The notes under the pieces are model-generated. The model made no database searches, had not been told where the DNA came from, and saw nothing but the letters and a program-made list of their open reading frames with translations. 64,000 bases of DNA from Sphingobacterium nematocida (lineage in GTDB: Bacteria > Bacteroidota > Bacteroidia > Sphingobacteriales > Sphingobacteriaceae), in NCBI RefSeq assembly GCF_900168125.1, contig NZ_FUZF01000014.1, positions 1 through 64,000 on the forward strand, in the 5' to 3' direction. Positions 16,348 to 24,971 of this stretch are shown in pieces. Positions within the stretch are counted from its first letter, which is position 1. Each line of letters opens with the position of its first letter. A program made the position numbers and the translations under genes.

Positions 16348-19056
16348 ATGGCATTAAAAATGAACAGACGAATTAAGGATGCACTCCAAACCACTTTAGG
16401 TTCCATAGGAATGAATCTTGGAACCGTTACCAAACTACGTAACGCAGCAGCACAAGATAGTAGATGGGTATATGCCATGCTAGAAACAAATGAAGATGGT
16501 ATTACCGATCGGATAGCTGAAGATCGACGCGCAAAATTTGGTCCAAACGAAGTCCACCATCAAAAGGCTCCCAAGTGGTATGTACAGTTGCTTCAGGCAT
16601 TTGCCAATCCCTTTATTTATATATTATTAGCGATAGCTCTTGTATCTTTCTTGATTGATGTATGGCTGGCTCCTCAGACTGAGAAAGATTACATGACCGT
16701 TACTGTAGTTTTAGCTATGGTATTTCTTAGTGTGCTTTTACGTTTTATTCAGGAGTTTAGAAGTAATAGTGCGGCAGAGAAGCTAAAGGGAATGGTGAAG
16801 ACCACAGCTACTGTAGTACGTAAATCGAAAACAAAGCGTGAAATCCCCATTGTAGAGTTAGTTCCTGGAGATATCGTTTACCTGTCGGCAGGCGATATGA
16901 TTCCGGCCGATTGCCGTATCTTAACTAGTAAGGACCTTTTTATCAGTGAAAGTATGCTGACGGGAGAAGCCCTTCCTGTTGAAAAACACCATCTCCCAAT
17001 ACGTGATGCTGAGAATATGCAGGTTATAGAACTACGCAACCTTTGTTTTATGGGAACAAATGTCGTGAGTGGTGCCGCAATGGCGGTGGTAGTGGCTACA
17101 GGCAATTATACTTATTTCGGCAGTATCAGTAAGTCGATTACAAGCGAACGACCAGAAACAAGTTTTGATAAAGGTATTAATAACGTCAGCCTACTGCTGA
17201 TACGCTTTATGCTCGTCATGGTTCCGGTTATATTCCTTATCAATGGTTTGGTCAAGGGCGATTGGTTAGAAGCACTCCTTTTTGCAATTGCAATTGCAGT
17301 GGGATTAACCCCCGAAATGCTCCCTATGATTGTTACCGCTAATTTAGCAAAAGGTGCTGTCAATATGAGTAAGCGTAAGGTTATTGTAAAGCGTTTAAAC
17401 GCTATACAGAATATTGGAGCGATGGACGTATTATGCACCGACAAGACCGGGACGTTGACGCTGGATAAGATAGTGCTAGAAAAACACCTGAATGTGTACG
17501 GTATGGAGGATGATGAAGTGTTAAAATGGGCCTACCTGAACAGCTATCACCAAACTGGTCTTAAAAATCTGATGGACAAGGCCGTATTGGAACATGTGGA
17601 ACTCCATGACTACCTAAAAGTTGAAGAGCAATACTTAAAAGTCGACGAAATACCCTTTGATTTTGAACGTCGTCGTATGTCGGTTATTTTAAAAAAGACC
17701 GAAGGAAAACATCTGTTGATATGTAAAGGAGCAGTAGAGGAAATGTTGACGCTATGTGACTATGCTTTCGAACCTGGAGAAGATAGGAGTCTGCACGTAG
17801 AGAATGATAAAGCTATTCCTATGGACGGTGCAATGCGTCAGATTGTAATGCAGACTTCTAAGAGAATGAATGATGAAGGTTTACGGGTCCTACTGGTTGC
17901 CATTAAAGAGTTTGATGCTTCACATCCATTGACCTATGGTGTTGAAGATGAAAAAGGAATGACATTAACAGGTTTTATAGGCTTCTTGGACCCCGCGAAA
18001 CCGTCAGCCCAGCCAGCTATCGAGGCATTGCATAAATTGGGGGTGACGGTAAAAGTTGTGACAGGAGATAATGAAATAGTGACGCAGAAAATATGTAAAG
18101 ATATTGGGATTCCTGTACAGCGTATCGTACGTGGTAGTGAACTGGAGGAAATGTCTGATGAGAATCTTTCTAATTGTGTAGAATCAGTTTCTGTTTTTGC
18201 CAAGCTGAATCCGCTTCAAAAAGTTAAGGTAGTTCGGGCACTACGCAAGAAGGGACATACGGTAGGGTTCATGGGAGACGGTATCAATGATGCGGCTGCA
18301 TTAAAAGAAGCAGATGTAGGTATCAGTGTCGATACGGCCGTCGATGTAGCCAAAGAAAGTGCAGATATTATCCTTTTGGAAAAAGATCTGATGGTCTTGC
18401 GTAAAGGGGTAATCTATGGCCGCCGGACATTTGGTAATATCATCAAGTATATCAATATGACTACCAGTAGCAACTTTGGTAATATGTTTAGTATGTTGGG
18501 AGCGAGTGCATTTTTGCCATTCCTGCCCATGCTACCGATGCACCTCCTAATCCAAAACTTACTATACGATATTTCACAGATTTCTATCCCTTGGGACAAA
18601 ATGGATGAGGATTTTATCCAGAAACCGCGTAAGTGGGATGCTGCTGGGGTATCACGTTTTATGCTGTACATCGGCCCGATAAGCTCCATCTTTGACTTTG
18701 CAACATTCGCAGTATTGTACTTTGTCTTCAAGGCCAATAGTCCAGAACATCAGACGCTGTTCCAAACAGGTTGGTTTGTAGAAGGGCTACTTTCACAGAC
18801 TCTGATTATCCACATGATACGCACACGTAAGATTCCATTTATACAAAGTTGGGCAGCGGCACCGGTTGTTGCATTGACCTCGTTGATTATGCTTATAGGT
18901 ATCTTACTACCGTTCTCACCTTTTGCTGAGGCATTGAAAATGCAGCCCCTACCACTGAGCTATTTCCCATGGCTGATTGCGATATTGGTAGCATATTGCT
19001 TGTTGACACAGACTGTAAAGAATTGGTTTATCAAAAAATTTAACTCATGGTTGTAA
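16348..19056 (+). CDS. mgtA: Magnesium-translocating P-type ATPase (MgtA/MgtB)
   Basis: The 902-residue type III P-ATPase has the actuator motif TGEALP, the phosphorylation site CTDKTGTLTLDK (Asp near residue 365), the hinge motif MGDGINDAAAL and about ten membrane segments, the last six in the C-terminal third. The membrane sequence NYINMTTSSNFGNMFS (here KYINMTTSSNFGNMFS) and QNLLYDISQ are typical of MgtA/MgtB rather than Ca2+ pumps. It imports Mg2+ into the cytoplasm. A strong ribosome site AAGGAGAG precedes the ATG. It most likely forms one transcript with mgtC. Its 3' end overlaps the convergent DUF1801 gene by 12 bp. Confidence 0.95.
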   Translation: MALKMNRRIKDALQTTLGSIGMNLGTVTKLRNAAAQDSRWVYAMLETNEDGITDRIAEDRRAKFGPNEVHHQKAPKWYVQLLQAFANPFIYILLAIALVSFLIDVWLAPQTEKDYMTVTVVLAMVFLSVLLRFIQEFRSNSAAEKLKGMVKTTATVVRKSKTKREIPIVELVPGDIVYLSAGDMIPADCRILTSKDLFISESMLTGEALPVEKHHLPIRDAENMQVIELRNLCFMGTNVVSGAAMAVVVATGNYTYFGSISKSITSERPETSFDKGINNVSLLLIRFMLVMVPVIFLINGLVKGDWLEALLFAIAIAVGLTPEMLPMIVTANLAKGAVNMSKRKVIVKRLNAIQNIGAMDVLCTDKTGTLTLDKIVLEKHLNVYGMEDDEVLKWAYLNSYHQTGLKNLMDKAVLEHVELHDYLKVEEQYLKVDEIPFDFERRRMSVILKKTEGKHLLICKGAVEEMLTLCDYAFEPGEDRSLHVENDKAIPMDGAMRQIVMQTSKRMNDEGLRVLLVAIKEFDASHPLTYGVEDEKGMTLTGFIGFLDPAKPSAQPAIEALHKLGVTVKVVTGDNEIVTQKICKDIGIPVQRIVRGSELEEMSDENLSNCVESVSVFAKLNPLQKVKVVRALRKKGHTVGFMGDGINDAAALKEADVGISVDTAVDVAKESADIILLEKDLMVLRKGVIYGRRTFGNIIKYINMTTSSNFGNMFSMLGASAFLPFLPMLPMHLLIQNLLYDISQISIPWDKMDEDFIQKPRKWDAAGVSRFMLYIGPISSIFDFATFAVLYFVFKANSPEHQTLFQTGWFVEGLLSQTLIIHMIRTRKIPFIQSWAAAPVVALTSLIMLIGILLPFSPFAEALKMQPLPLSYFPWLIAILVAYCLLTQTVKNWFIKKFNSWL

Positions 19057-19437
19057 TCTTGAATTTTTGTCCCTTGTTTTGATAATACCGTTGCGGTACA
19101 AATCCAGAGCAGCTTGAAGGATTTTGGAGATAGCTTCTATATCAATATCCTGAGAAGGGGCTATACGCCATATTTTCATACGGGAGCGTGTGCCCGTCTC
19201 TAATTGTGGATAATCCAGATACTTGCCTTCAACAAATAAAATATAGGGTTCCATTTCTTTTTTATCCATCCAAAGGTAACAGAATGCCTTGTTTTTATAA
19301 CAAAAACAAGGCATTCCATATTTAGTTGTCTCCGTAACAGCCGAGTCTTGCCCTAATATAATCGTCCTTAAAGCAAGTAGGCAACCTTTATTTGGCTCCT
19401 CTTTATCCAGATAGAAATGTTGTAGGGACTCGCTCAT
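19045..19437 (-). CDS. DUF1801 (YdhG-like) protein
   Basis: The 130-residue soluble protein fits DUF1801: an early LALRTIILGQDSAVTE, then KYGMPCFCYKNKAFCYLW and YILFVEGKYLDYPQLE. The family has an iron-chaperone-like/YdhG fold of unresolved function. It overlaps the 3' end of mgtA by 12 bp in convergent orientation. The gene 11 bp upstream on the same strand is a GNAT acetyltransferase, so it probably ends that operon. Confidence 0.8.
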   Translation of the reverse strand: MSESLQHFYLDKEEPNKGCLLALRTIILGQDSAVTETTKYGMPCFCYKNKAFCYLWMDKKEMEPYILFVEGKYLDYPQLETGTRSRMKIWRIAPSQDIDIEAISKILQAALDLYRNGIIKTRDKNSRLQP

Positions 19438-19448
19438 TGTTTCGATTG

Positions 19449-19886
19449 TTATAATAAACTACTGTTCCAGCTCATCTTAAGGTCTTTGGCCGAAGTCGCT
19501 TCGTCTATCAGCTCTTCATTCACCTGAAAACCATGCTGCCGATAGAAATCAACTGCAGCAGTATTCTCCGTATAGACATTTAATGTCAACAGCCTTGATT
19601 TTGTTTTTACAAATCGTAATAGATGAGAACCCAAGCCGTTTCCCTGTTGATCGGTCGCCACGAATAAAGCAGCGATGTGATTATCTATTAACGATGCAAA
19701 GCCCTGTATACAGCCGTTTTCATCCTCGAGGACCCAAGATTGACTTTGAGGTAGATAGATTTGCTTCATATCAGAAGCTCCATCTTTCCAATATCCTTCA
19801 GGGATAAAGTGATGCGCTTTGATAGAAGCAGCCAGCCAAATATCGACCATACGGTCATAGTCTCGTTCTTCTGCTAATCGTATCAT
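19449..19886 (-). CDS. GNAT N-acetyltransferase (YjaB/YiaC-like)
   Basis: The 145-residue single-domain acetyltransferase begins IRLAEERDYDRMVDIW and includes the typical GYWKDGASDMKQ segment. The acetyl-CoA pyrophosphate loop is DQQGNGLGSHLLRF, followed by LNVYTENTAAVDFYRQHGF, the conserved end of the fold. It matches the YjaB/YiaC group, which acetylate small molecules or protein lysines; the substrate here is unknown. It starts 4 bp after the stop of the next GNAT gene and belongs to the 19045-22260 minus-strand operon. Confidence 0.88.
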   Translation of the reverse strand: MIRLAEERDYDRMVDIWLAASIKAHHFIPEGYWKDGASDMKQIYLPQSQSWVLEDENGCIQGFASLIDNHIAALFVATDQQGNGLGSHLLRFVKTKSRLLTLNVYTENTAAVDFYRQHGFQVNEELIDEATSAKDLKMSWNSSLL

Positions 19887-19890
19887 TGGT

Positions 19891-20727
19891 TTAAATACTT
19901 TTGGTCATCTCCAATTGATTAATATCATTTTGAAGCCCTTGTTTTTTCAAGAGTTGTTTTAAATCAGCGGCAGCTTCGTCCAGATTGTTTATTTGTATGG
20001 ATTCTTCTGGAATCTGCTGCTCTATAGCTGCAATAAGCTGTTGGGCCACTCCTTTACGGCGTTGGTTAGGATTTACAGCGAGTTGGTATATTCTTCTTTT
20101 TGTCGTATTAAAAAGAACATACCCCACCAGTTCATCCGCTATAAAAGCCCCGAGGATAGACGGAGGTACAAGTTGCATACTTCGGGTATCACTTTGCCAG
20201 CTTGGTGTAATATCCCAAAAATCCGATAGCGTACCCCAAGGGAGAGAAGACAAAGGCTTCAGTAACGCTGCGTTATTCCCTTTAGATTCTTTCAGTGTAC
20301 CCGAAAAGCACAATAGCTTACGCTTTATCGTAAAGCCTTCTTTTTCATAGGCACGGATAGCAGACTGATTACTTTCAATAACCTCCAGAACCATTTCTTT
20401 CACTCCTTGAGCTTGAAGAAAAGGAACGATATAAGCGTACATGTGTCCCACAAGCCCCCTTCCTCGGTAATCAGGTAGTACACCCGTCCCCGCATTATAT
20501 ACCTTATAGCCATTATCTATAGGACGTACCCCATGCATTATAAATGCAACTAATTTTCCATCTTCAAAGACACCGACCGAATAGTCCATTTGAATGTCTT
20601 CGGATGTCATTTTAAAATCCAGCTGTTCACTATTCAACTGGAACGGAACAATATAGTCCGCAAACGCAACATTGATGGCAAGAAGTAAGTCTGGGATATC
20701 CTGATTCGTTAGTCTTCGTATTTGCAT
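19891..20727 (-). CDS. GNAT-family N-acetyltransferase, 278 residues (two GNAT halves)
   Basis: I place the start at the ATG at 20727 (MQIRRLTNQDI), 16 bp after the upstream gene; an upstream in-frame ATG at 20784 would add 19 residues overlapping that gene. The N-terminal half is a full GNAT domain with the acetyl-CoA loop PDYRGRGLVGHMYAY and EVIESNQSAIRAYEKEGF. The C-terminal half carries a second, weaker GNAT-like core with LVGYVLF, YQLAVNPNQRRKGVAQQLIA and a final NNLDE segment. Tandem GNAT proteins of this size are known. The substrate is unknown. Confidence 0.82.
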   Translation of the reverse strand: MQIRRLTNQDIPDLLLAINVAFADYIVPFQLNSEQLDFKMTSEDIQMDYSVGVFEDGKLVAFIMHGVRPIDNGYKVYNAGTGVLPDYRGRGLVGHMYAYIVPFLQAQGVKEMVLEVIESNQSAIRAYEKEGFTIKRKLLCFSGTLKESKGNNAALLKPLSSLPWGTLSDFWDITPSWQSDTRSMQLVPPSILGAFIADELVGYVLFNTTKRRIYQLAVNPNQRRKGVAQQLIAAIEQQIPEESIQINNLDEAAADLKQLLKKQGLQNDINQLEMTKSI

Positions 20728-20743
20728 ATATTTCTGGTCGATG

Positions 20744-21661
20744 TTACGTGTGTGATAAGAAGGGGATAACAAGTTTGTTTTCATCGAAAGCCTGTCTCAG
20801 ATTTGGCGAGACAAAAAGGTGCAAGTCATCGTCCTGCCATACCTCAAAGTCAAATCCGTCCTGAAGAGGTGTAAAACCCAAAGCGATCTTATCAAAGGTA
20901 AAGTTCCCTAATGAAGCAATGACCTCCTGTAGGTTAACCTTATTGGCACTAAAAAGCTCAACGATACGTAAGTTGCTCGCCTCTAGTTCCACTACTACAG
21001 CGCAATCTAGTTCTGGGATGAAATAGAGTGAGTCCTTATAGCCCATATCGGGATAAGCGTAAGTGTAAAAAAAGCTAAGGCCTTTACTCTTACAGGTAAG
21101 AGCACTGTTAGAGATACTACTTTCAACCAAACGCTCAAATAGATTCAGATCGTCAGTATCATCAAGGTTCAGTTTTCGATTCGATAATTGAGAATTTGAT
21201 TTGATGTCAGCGCCTTGCTGTACTGCAATAAACTCAGAAGCAGGGACCAGGCCAAATTTTGGGTAATAGTCCAACACTGTTTCATTGGCAAATAAGAACA
21301 TGCCATCAATCTTATCCGCAAAGTCTGCCTGTATCCGTTTCATCAAGAAGCGGCCAAGTCCTCTTTTCTGATAAAGCGTGTCTGTCATGACGGTACCTAT
21401 TTGTGCTAGTTTTTTTTGCTCCCCCATTAGCATAACGTCAAAAAGACTAACGGTGGCGTGGGATATAATCTTATCGCCATCAAAAAGCGAATACAGAATA
21501 CACTTTTCATCCCAATAGCCCGATTGATAGTAGTTTTCAAAATCAAATCCCCAGAACTCGTTTGTCATCCGGTTAAATTCCAAGCGTAGCGTTTCTTCTT
21601 TTTGATATTGTATATAGAGCGAATAATTGTCTCCGCTGATTTGTATGTTTTCTTGTGTCAT
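20744..21661 (-). CDS. GNAT-family N-acetyltransferase, 305 residues
   Basis: The N-terminal 150 residues form a GNAT domain: HATVSLFDVML, IGTVMTDTLYQKRGLGRFLM (acetyl-CoA loop KRGLGR) and a DGMFLFANETVLDYYPKFGL segment. The C-terminal half is a helical/beta region resembling the extra domain of larger acetyltransferases, without a clear family. The ATG overlaps the stop of the GrpB gene by a single base at 21661, so translation is coupled. It is the second of three GNAT genes in a row, all different in size and sequence, so they are not recent duplicates. Confidence 0.8.
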   Translation of the reverse strand: MTQENIQISGDNYSLYIQYQKEETLRLEFNRMTNEFWGFDFENYYQSGYWDEKCILYSLFDGDKIISHATVSLFDVMLMGEQKKLAQIGTVMTDTLYQKRGLGRFLMKRIQADFADKIDGMFLFANETVLDYYPKFGLVPASEFIAVQQGADIKSNSQLSNRKLNLDDTDDLNLFERLVESSISNSALTCKSKGLSFFYTYAYPDMGYKDSLYFIPELDCAVVVELEASNLRIVELFSANKVNLQEVIASLGNFTFDKIALGFTPLQDGFDFEVWQDDDLHLFVSPNLRQAFDENKLVIPFLSHT

Positions 21662-22260
21662 TACTGTTCTAATTCTTTATACCACTGTAGGGCATTCTCT
21701 TCTTCTTTCTTTAAAAAGGCGTCCTTTCCTGCATTGTAATCGTTGCTATCTTCCCAATCTTGCTGTATCAACCTTTCTTTGAGTTGTTGGTACGCATCTA
21801 AGACAGCTCGGTGGGTACGAAGATAGTCCCGAAAGGCGATATGTCTTAGCCAATGTTCAGAATCAATAGGGATAACATGAATATGTGCTATACGCAAAGT
21901 ATGATCATGCATTTGTTCTGGTATTTCATCTGCAGGGCCAATGATATCAGGTAATCCTAGTTCTCGGGCATTTGCGCTCAATCGCACAAAAAAGCGACGG
22001 TAAGGCGTATCATCATTATATTTCTCGTAGTAAACATAAGCCCCACTGTTTAATAAGAGAGGGACTAAATCCAAGTCACTATTGTTTCCTACCCCCACCA
22101 TAATATCAATGATAGGTTTAGCGGAAAGACCTTCTACCGATGTACTACCAATATGTTCGATACGGGGAGAGATATTAGCTAATTTTTTGCTGAGCTCTTC
22201 CTCGAGTGCTTCAAATATTGTTTTCCAACTTGGGCTATAAGATTCAAAAGGTAACTTCAT
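21661..22260 (-). CDS. GrpB-family protein (nucleotidyltransferase fold)
   Basis: The 199-residue protein has the GrpB/UPF0157 pattern: YSPSWKTIFEALE, then RIEHIGSTSVEGLSAKPIIDIMVGV (nucleotidyltransferase-like G-S and D-I-D/M positions, here IEHIGSTSV and PIIDI), YRRFFVR, HIHVIPIDSEHWLRHIAFRDYL. Family members have the minimal nucleotidyltransferase fold, related to MNT/KNT proteins, with largely unknown substrates. It is the first gene of the operon that continues into three GNAT genes and DUF1801. Confidence 0.85.
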   Translation of the reverse strand: MKLPFESYSPSWKTIFEALEEELSKKLANISPRIEHIGSTSVEGLSAKPIIDIMVGVGNNSDLDLVPLLLNSGAYVYYEKYNDDTPYRRFFVRLSANARELGLPDIIGPADEIPEQMHDHTLRIAHIHVIPIDSEHWLRHIAFRDYLRTHRAVLDAYQQLKERLIQQDWEDSNDYNAGKDAFLKKEEENALQWYKELEQ

Positions 22261-22297
22261 CGTACTGTTGTTTTGGTAACCGTTAGGACTGAATATA

Positions 22298-22305
22298 CAA
22301 AGTTA
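22298..22305 (-). promoter_or_regulatory. Candidate -7 element for the GrpB-GNAT operon
   Basis: Read on the minus strand, TAACTTTG at 22305-22298 matches TAnnTTTG exactly and lies about 38 bases before the GrpB start codon at 22260. An upstream -33 TTTG is not clear; TTGG occurs some 15-20 bases before it. Confidence 0.4.
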
Positions 22306-22427
22306 TGCTTTTCGTCCAACCAATAAATGTTCAATTTTCACAGACTAATGTTCGATTTGTAATAGTTTGCCGAATAAAAAATAACCATACCCGTAAATTA
22401 GGGCATATATATTGCTATACTTTGTCT

Positions 22428-22910
22428 ATGAAGGGATTTTGTTTGTGTCTATTATTAACCGGATTTTTTGGTATATCGGAAGCTTCTGCCCAAATCTTTA
22501 GTTTAGGAATGAAATAGGATCGACGGCCTATGTTTCAGGCTGCTCTAAATTTGCCACTTGTGTTTGACAATGATAAGAACTACGATTTTACTGTAGGCGT
22601 AGATTACACCAGCAAAAACCCCAGACAGCCTTCTGGATTAGCTCCACAAGTGGGCTTTGTAAGGTATATAGTCGATAATAGATACAAAGATTTCTTGGTC
22701 TCGGCCAATGTGCAGACCGGGTATCTGTTTGATTTTAATAAAGGAATAGACAATCAGTTTAGAGTTAGCCCACATCTCTATGTGGAATACCAAGGTTTTT
22801 TCCATTGTAGAGTAGGTTATGACTATGCCATGCCCTTACAGAAAGGCTATCCTTTTGTTTCCATAGGAATCGGGGGGCTGATGATGTTTAGACATTTTAG
22901 CATCATGTAG
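22428..22910 (+). pseudogene. Small secreted outer-membrane-type protein with in-frame amber stop
   Basis: An ATG at 22428 starts a clear signal peptide (MKGFCLCLLLTGFFGISEASA, cleavage after ASA). The frame hits TAG at 22515-22517 after LGMK, then continues open in the same frame to 22910. That part (about 130 residues) reads as beta-strand-rich sequence (FQAALNLPLVFDNDKNYDFTVG, VRYIVDNRYKDFLVSANVQTGYLFDF, FVSIGIGG), like a small outer-membrane beta barrel or OMP-like protein. Two explanations: a gene broken by a nonsense or small frameshift mutation near 22517, or a sequence error. No function can be assigned. Confidence 0.6.
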
Positions 22911-22918
22911 ACAAGCGA

Positions 22919-23593
22919 TTAATCGCGCTCACTTTTTACGGCATATACTGTTAGAAAAGTACGCTTTACAGGTGTACCATCTTTACTCGTTGTATCGTCG
23001 GTATAGGTCATTGACTGTATATCTTCAAATCCAATCTGATGAAGGTAATTAGCGATTTCATCGTCTGTATACAAGGAGAAACCATGTTGCGTAAAAGGAA
23101 GCTTTACTCCAAATTCTTTTTCCACGAAGGTCAGTACCAATTGCCCTTCATCTTGTAACGTGCGGTATATTTCTCGCAGTGACAGGTCGATGTCAGGCCA
23201 GAAATATAAGGTGTTTACAGAAAATATATGCGTGAACTGGTTGTCAGAAAACGGAAGTAAGCCACTGCCGTCTACCTTTTCAAAGTAAGCCCTATCCGAT
23301 TCGACAGCAGACTGGTTATGATAGATAGCCAGGTTATGCATCGCTTCGGAGATCTCGATCCCATAGTATTTTATATTGGGAGATATATCAAGCAGTTGAG
23401 CGATATGCTTGCCATTACCAAAACCTATTTCTAGTATGACGCTCTGATTCTCCAATGCTAACGTTTGGATAGTCTCTTGTATCATATTATGATTGGATTT
23501 AAACATATTGTCTGCAATGGTTTCTGCTTGATGCCCAGAAGGACAGCGGAGTTGTTCAGCCAGTTTCTTCATTGGGTCTTTGTCGTCCATCAT
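22919..23593 (-). CDS. SAM-dependent class I methyltransferase
   Basis: The 224-residue soluble protein has the Rossmann methyltransferase motifs: SVILEIGFGNGKHIAQLL (motif I, SAM binding) near residue 50, YYGIEISEAMHNLA (acidic residue for the SAM ribose) and FTHIFSVNTLYFWPD (motif IV/post I). It fits the UbiE/Methyltransf_11 class. The substrate is not evident. It is transcribed alone and converges with the interrupted gene at 22428-22910, with 8 bp between stops. Confidence 0.88.
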   Translation of the reverse strand: MMDDKDPMKKLAEQLRCPSGHQAETIADNMFKSNHNMIQETIQTLALENQSVILEIGFGNGKHIAQLLDISPNIKYYGIEISEAMHNLAIYHNQSAVESDRAYFEKVDGSGLLPFSDNQFTHIFSVNTLYFWPDIDLSLREIYRTLQDEGQLVLTFVEKEFGVKLPFTQHGFSLYTDDEIANYLHQIGFEDIQSMTYTDDTTSKDGTPVKRTFLTVYAVKSERD

Positions 23594-23911
23594 AGGTTTT
23601 CTTTTCTAAAAGTCGTGTTTGAGAAATTCGACCTAAATATAGTGATCATATCTAAAAATATAAGTAGTAGCTAGTTTTTAATAGCCTATTTTAACAAGGA
23701 ATGTAAATCCTACTTGTATTTTTTAGAATTAGGTAGATTAGTCATTAGTTTATGTATTATAACACAACAATCCCTAAATTTGCCAACCACGGCATAAATA
23801 AAACTTTCATGATGCTACTGCATCACCAACAGAGATGAACTGAACCCGATCGTGTAGGGTGAGCTTTTGAATGTCAATAATAAAGAACAATGTTATGAAA
23901 AAAGGAACATA
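23594..23911. other. Intergenic region upstream of divergent methyltransferase and ElaA-like genes
   Basis: These 318 bp lie between divergent genes. I see no reading frame worth calling. TAAATTTG at 23772-23779 matches the TAnnTTTG -7 element in the ElaA direction, about 130 bases before that start codon, and could be its promoter with a long leader. The rest is AT-rich without clear repeats. Confidence 0.45.
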
Positions 23912-24367
23912 ATGGAACAGCGGATAGGAATTAAGACTTTTGAGGAGTTGACCAATGTAGAACTCTATGAGATACTGCGTTTAAGAAGTGAGGTATTTGT
24001 GGTAGAACAAAGTTGTATCTATCAAGATATAGATGGTAAAGATAAGGCATGCCATCATGTGATGCTGTATATTGGTAGCAAATTGACTGCATACAGTCGG
24101 GTGGTACCAGCAGGTCTTTCTTACGAAGAAGTCTCTCTAGGAAGAGTGCTTGTCAATCCGGATTTCAGAGGATTGGGATTGGGAAAAACGATTGTGAAAG
24201 AAGCTATACAGTCGTGTTATGCTATTTTTGGTAAATCCGATATAAGAATAGGGGCGCAGTACCATCTGCTAGCTATGTATCAGTCTTTGGGCTTTGAACC
24301 TCAGGGAGAACCTTACGATGAAGACGGTATCTTACATATTGATATGCTAAAGCGGTATGAAGAATAG
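23912..24367 (+). CDS. ElaA-like GNAT N-acetyltransferase
   Basis: The ATG at 23912 follows a good ribosome site (AAAGGAAC) and gives 151 residues starting MEQRIGIKTFEELTNVELYE, the ElaA N-terminus. The family hallmarks follow: LRSEVFVVEQSCIYQDIDGKD, SLGRVLVNPDFRGLGLGKTI (acetyl-CoA loop) and GAQYHLLAMYQSLGFEPQGE near the end. ElaA proteins are small single-domain acetyltransferases of unknown physiological substrate. The upstream in-frame ATG at 23867 is rejected, as it precedes the ribosome site. Confidence 0.92.
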   Translation: MEQRIGIKTFEELTNVELYEILRLRSEVFVVEQSCIYQDIDGKDKACHHVMLYIGSKLTAYSRVVPAGLSYEEVSLGRVLVNPDFRGLGLGKTIVKEAIQSCYAIFGKSDIRIGAQYHLLAMYQSLGFEPQGEPYDEDGILHIDMLKRYEE

Positions 24368-24369
24368 TT

Positions 24370-24492
24370 TCAGATTTGTAAATAATGCTCAAGAAGTGTA
24401 CAGAAATGTTTCTCAGCTTCCTGAAAATAGGGTTCATTTATCCATAAGGTATCATCTGCATCAAAGGCTATAGTTGTTATGTTATTTTTCAT
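24370..24492 (-). pseudogene. HAD-family hydrolase remnant (40 N-terminal residues)
   Basis: The 40-codon frame starts MKNNITTIAFDADDTLWINE, which has HAD motif I (DxDxT; nucleophile Asp in FDADDTLW), and continues with the helix PYFQEAEKHFCTLLEHYL before a stop. A real HAD phosphatase of this type has about 220-230 residues; the cap and motifs II-IV are missing. The stop abuts the convergent ElaA gene (2 bp away), so the rest appears lost by deletion. The start overlaps the end of the DUF1456 gene by 11 bp, as in an ancestral operon. Confidence 0.7.
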
Positions 24493-24757
24493 TGTGCTTT
24501 TGTTCTTCTTTGTCAGTTGATGACTTTGAATTAGGATTAACCCTTGGACCACGCTTATAAATAATTAGTCCGTTTAGAAAATTTCGGAGTAGTTGATCGC
24601 CACAAGGCTTGAAATTTGGGTGATCATCTTTGCGGAATATTGCACCCAACTCGGTTTTTGTTACTCTAAAGTCCACCAAGGATAATACCTCAATAATATC
24701 GTCGTCTGTAAATTTTAAAGCTACACGGAGCTTTTTCATAATATCATTATTACTCAT
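24482..24757 (-). CDS. DUF1456-family protein (single-repeat YehS-like)
   Basis: The 91-residue protein starts MSNNDIMKKLRVALKF and continues DDIIEVLSLVDFRVTKTELG, then CGDQLLRNFLNGLIIYKRG, one complete DUF1456 repeat. E. coli YehS has two such repeats in about 156 residues; here a single repeat is followed by a short charged tail (KSSTDKEEQKHNEK). The function of the family is unknown. It precedes the HAD remnant and probably formed an operon with it. The tail may derive from the same deletion event, but single-repeat versions can also be normal. Confidence 0.8.
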   Translation of the reverse strand: MSNNDIMKKLRVALKFTDDDIIEVLSLVDFRVTKTELGAIFRKDDHPNFKPCGDQLLRNFLNGLIIYKRGPRVNPNSKSSTDKEEQKHNEK

Positions 24758-24903
24758 GCTGTAAAAGTATGAAAACTATGTGGAAAAATAATTAGCTAGC
24801 TAATCATTCTATCCATGAATGATGAAAAGGTATTTAATTTATGGAAAGCGATTTTGATTGATAAAGTAGGGGAGGATACCATTGAAACTTTTACGAATCA
24901 AAA

Positions 24904-24927
24904 AAGGCTCCGATTTTTCGGAGCCTT
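24904..24927. terminator. Hairpin with 10-bp stem
   Basis: AAGGCTCCGA at 24904-24913 and TCGGAGCCTT at 24918-24927 form a perfect 10-bp stem around TTTT. It lies 45 bp below the stop of the minus-strand NTF2-like gene at 24972, where it would act as its terminator; minus-strand sequence after it is TTTTTGATTCG, giving the U-run. Confidence 0.75.
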
Positions 24928-24971
24928 AGGTATATAGAAAATTAACTCTTCCAGATAAAAATAGTTGACTA

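Noticed and set aside
24815..24937. A 40-codon plus-strand frame (MNDEKVFNLWKAILIDKVGE...)
   Set aside because: It matches no family I recognise and runs through the hairpin terminator at 24904-24927, so coding use is unlikely.
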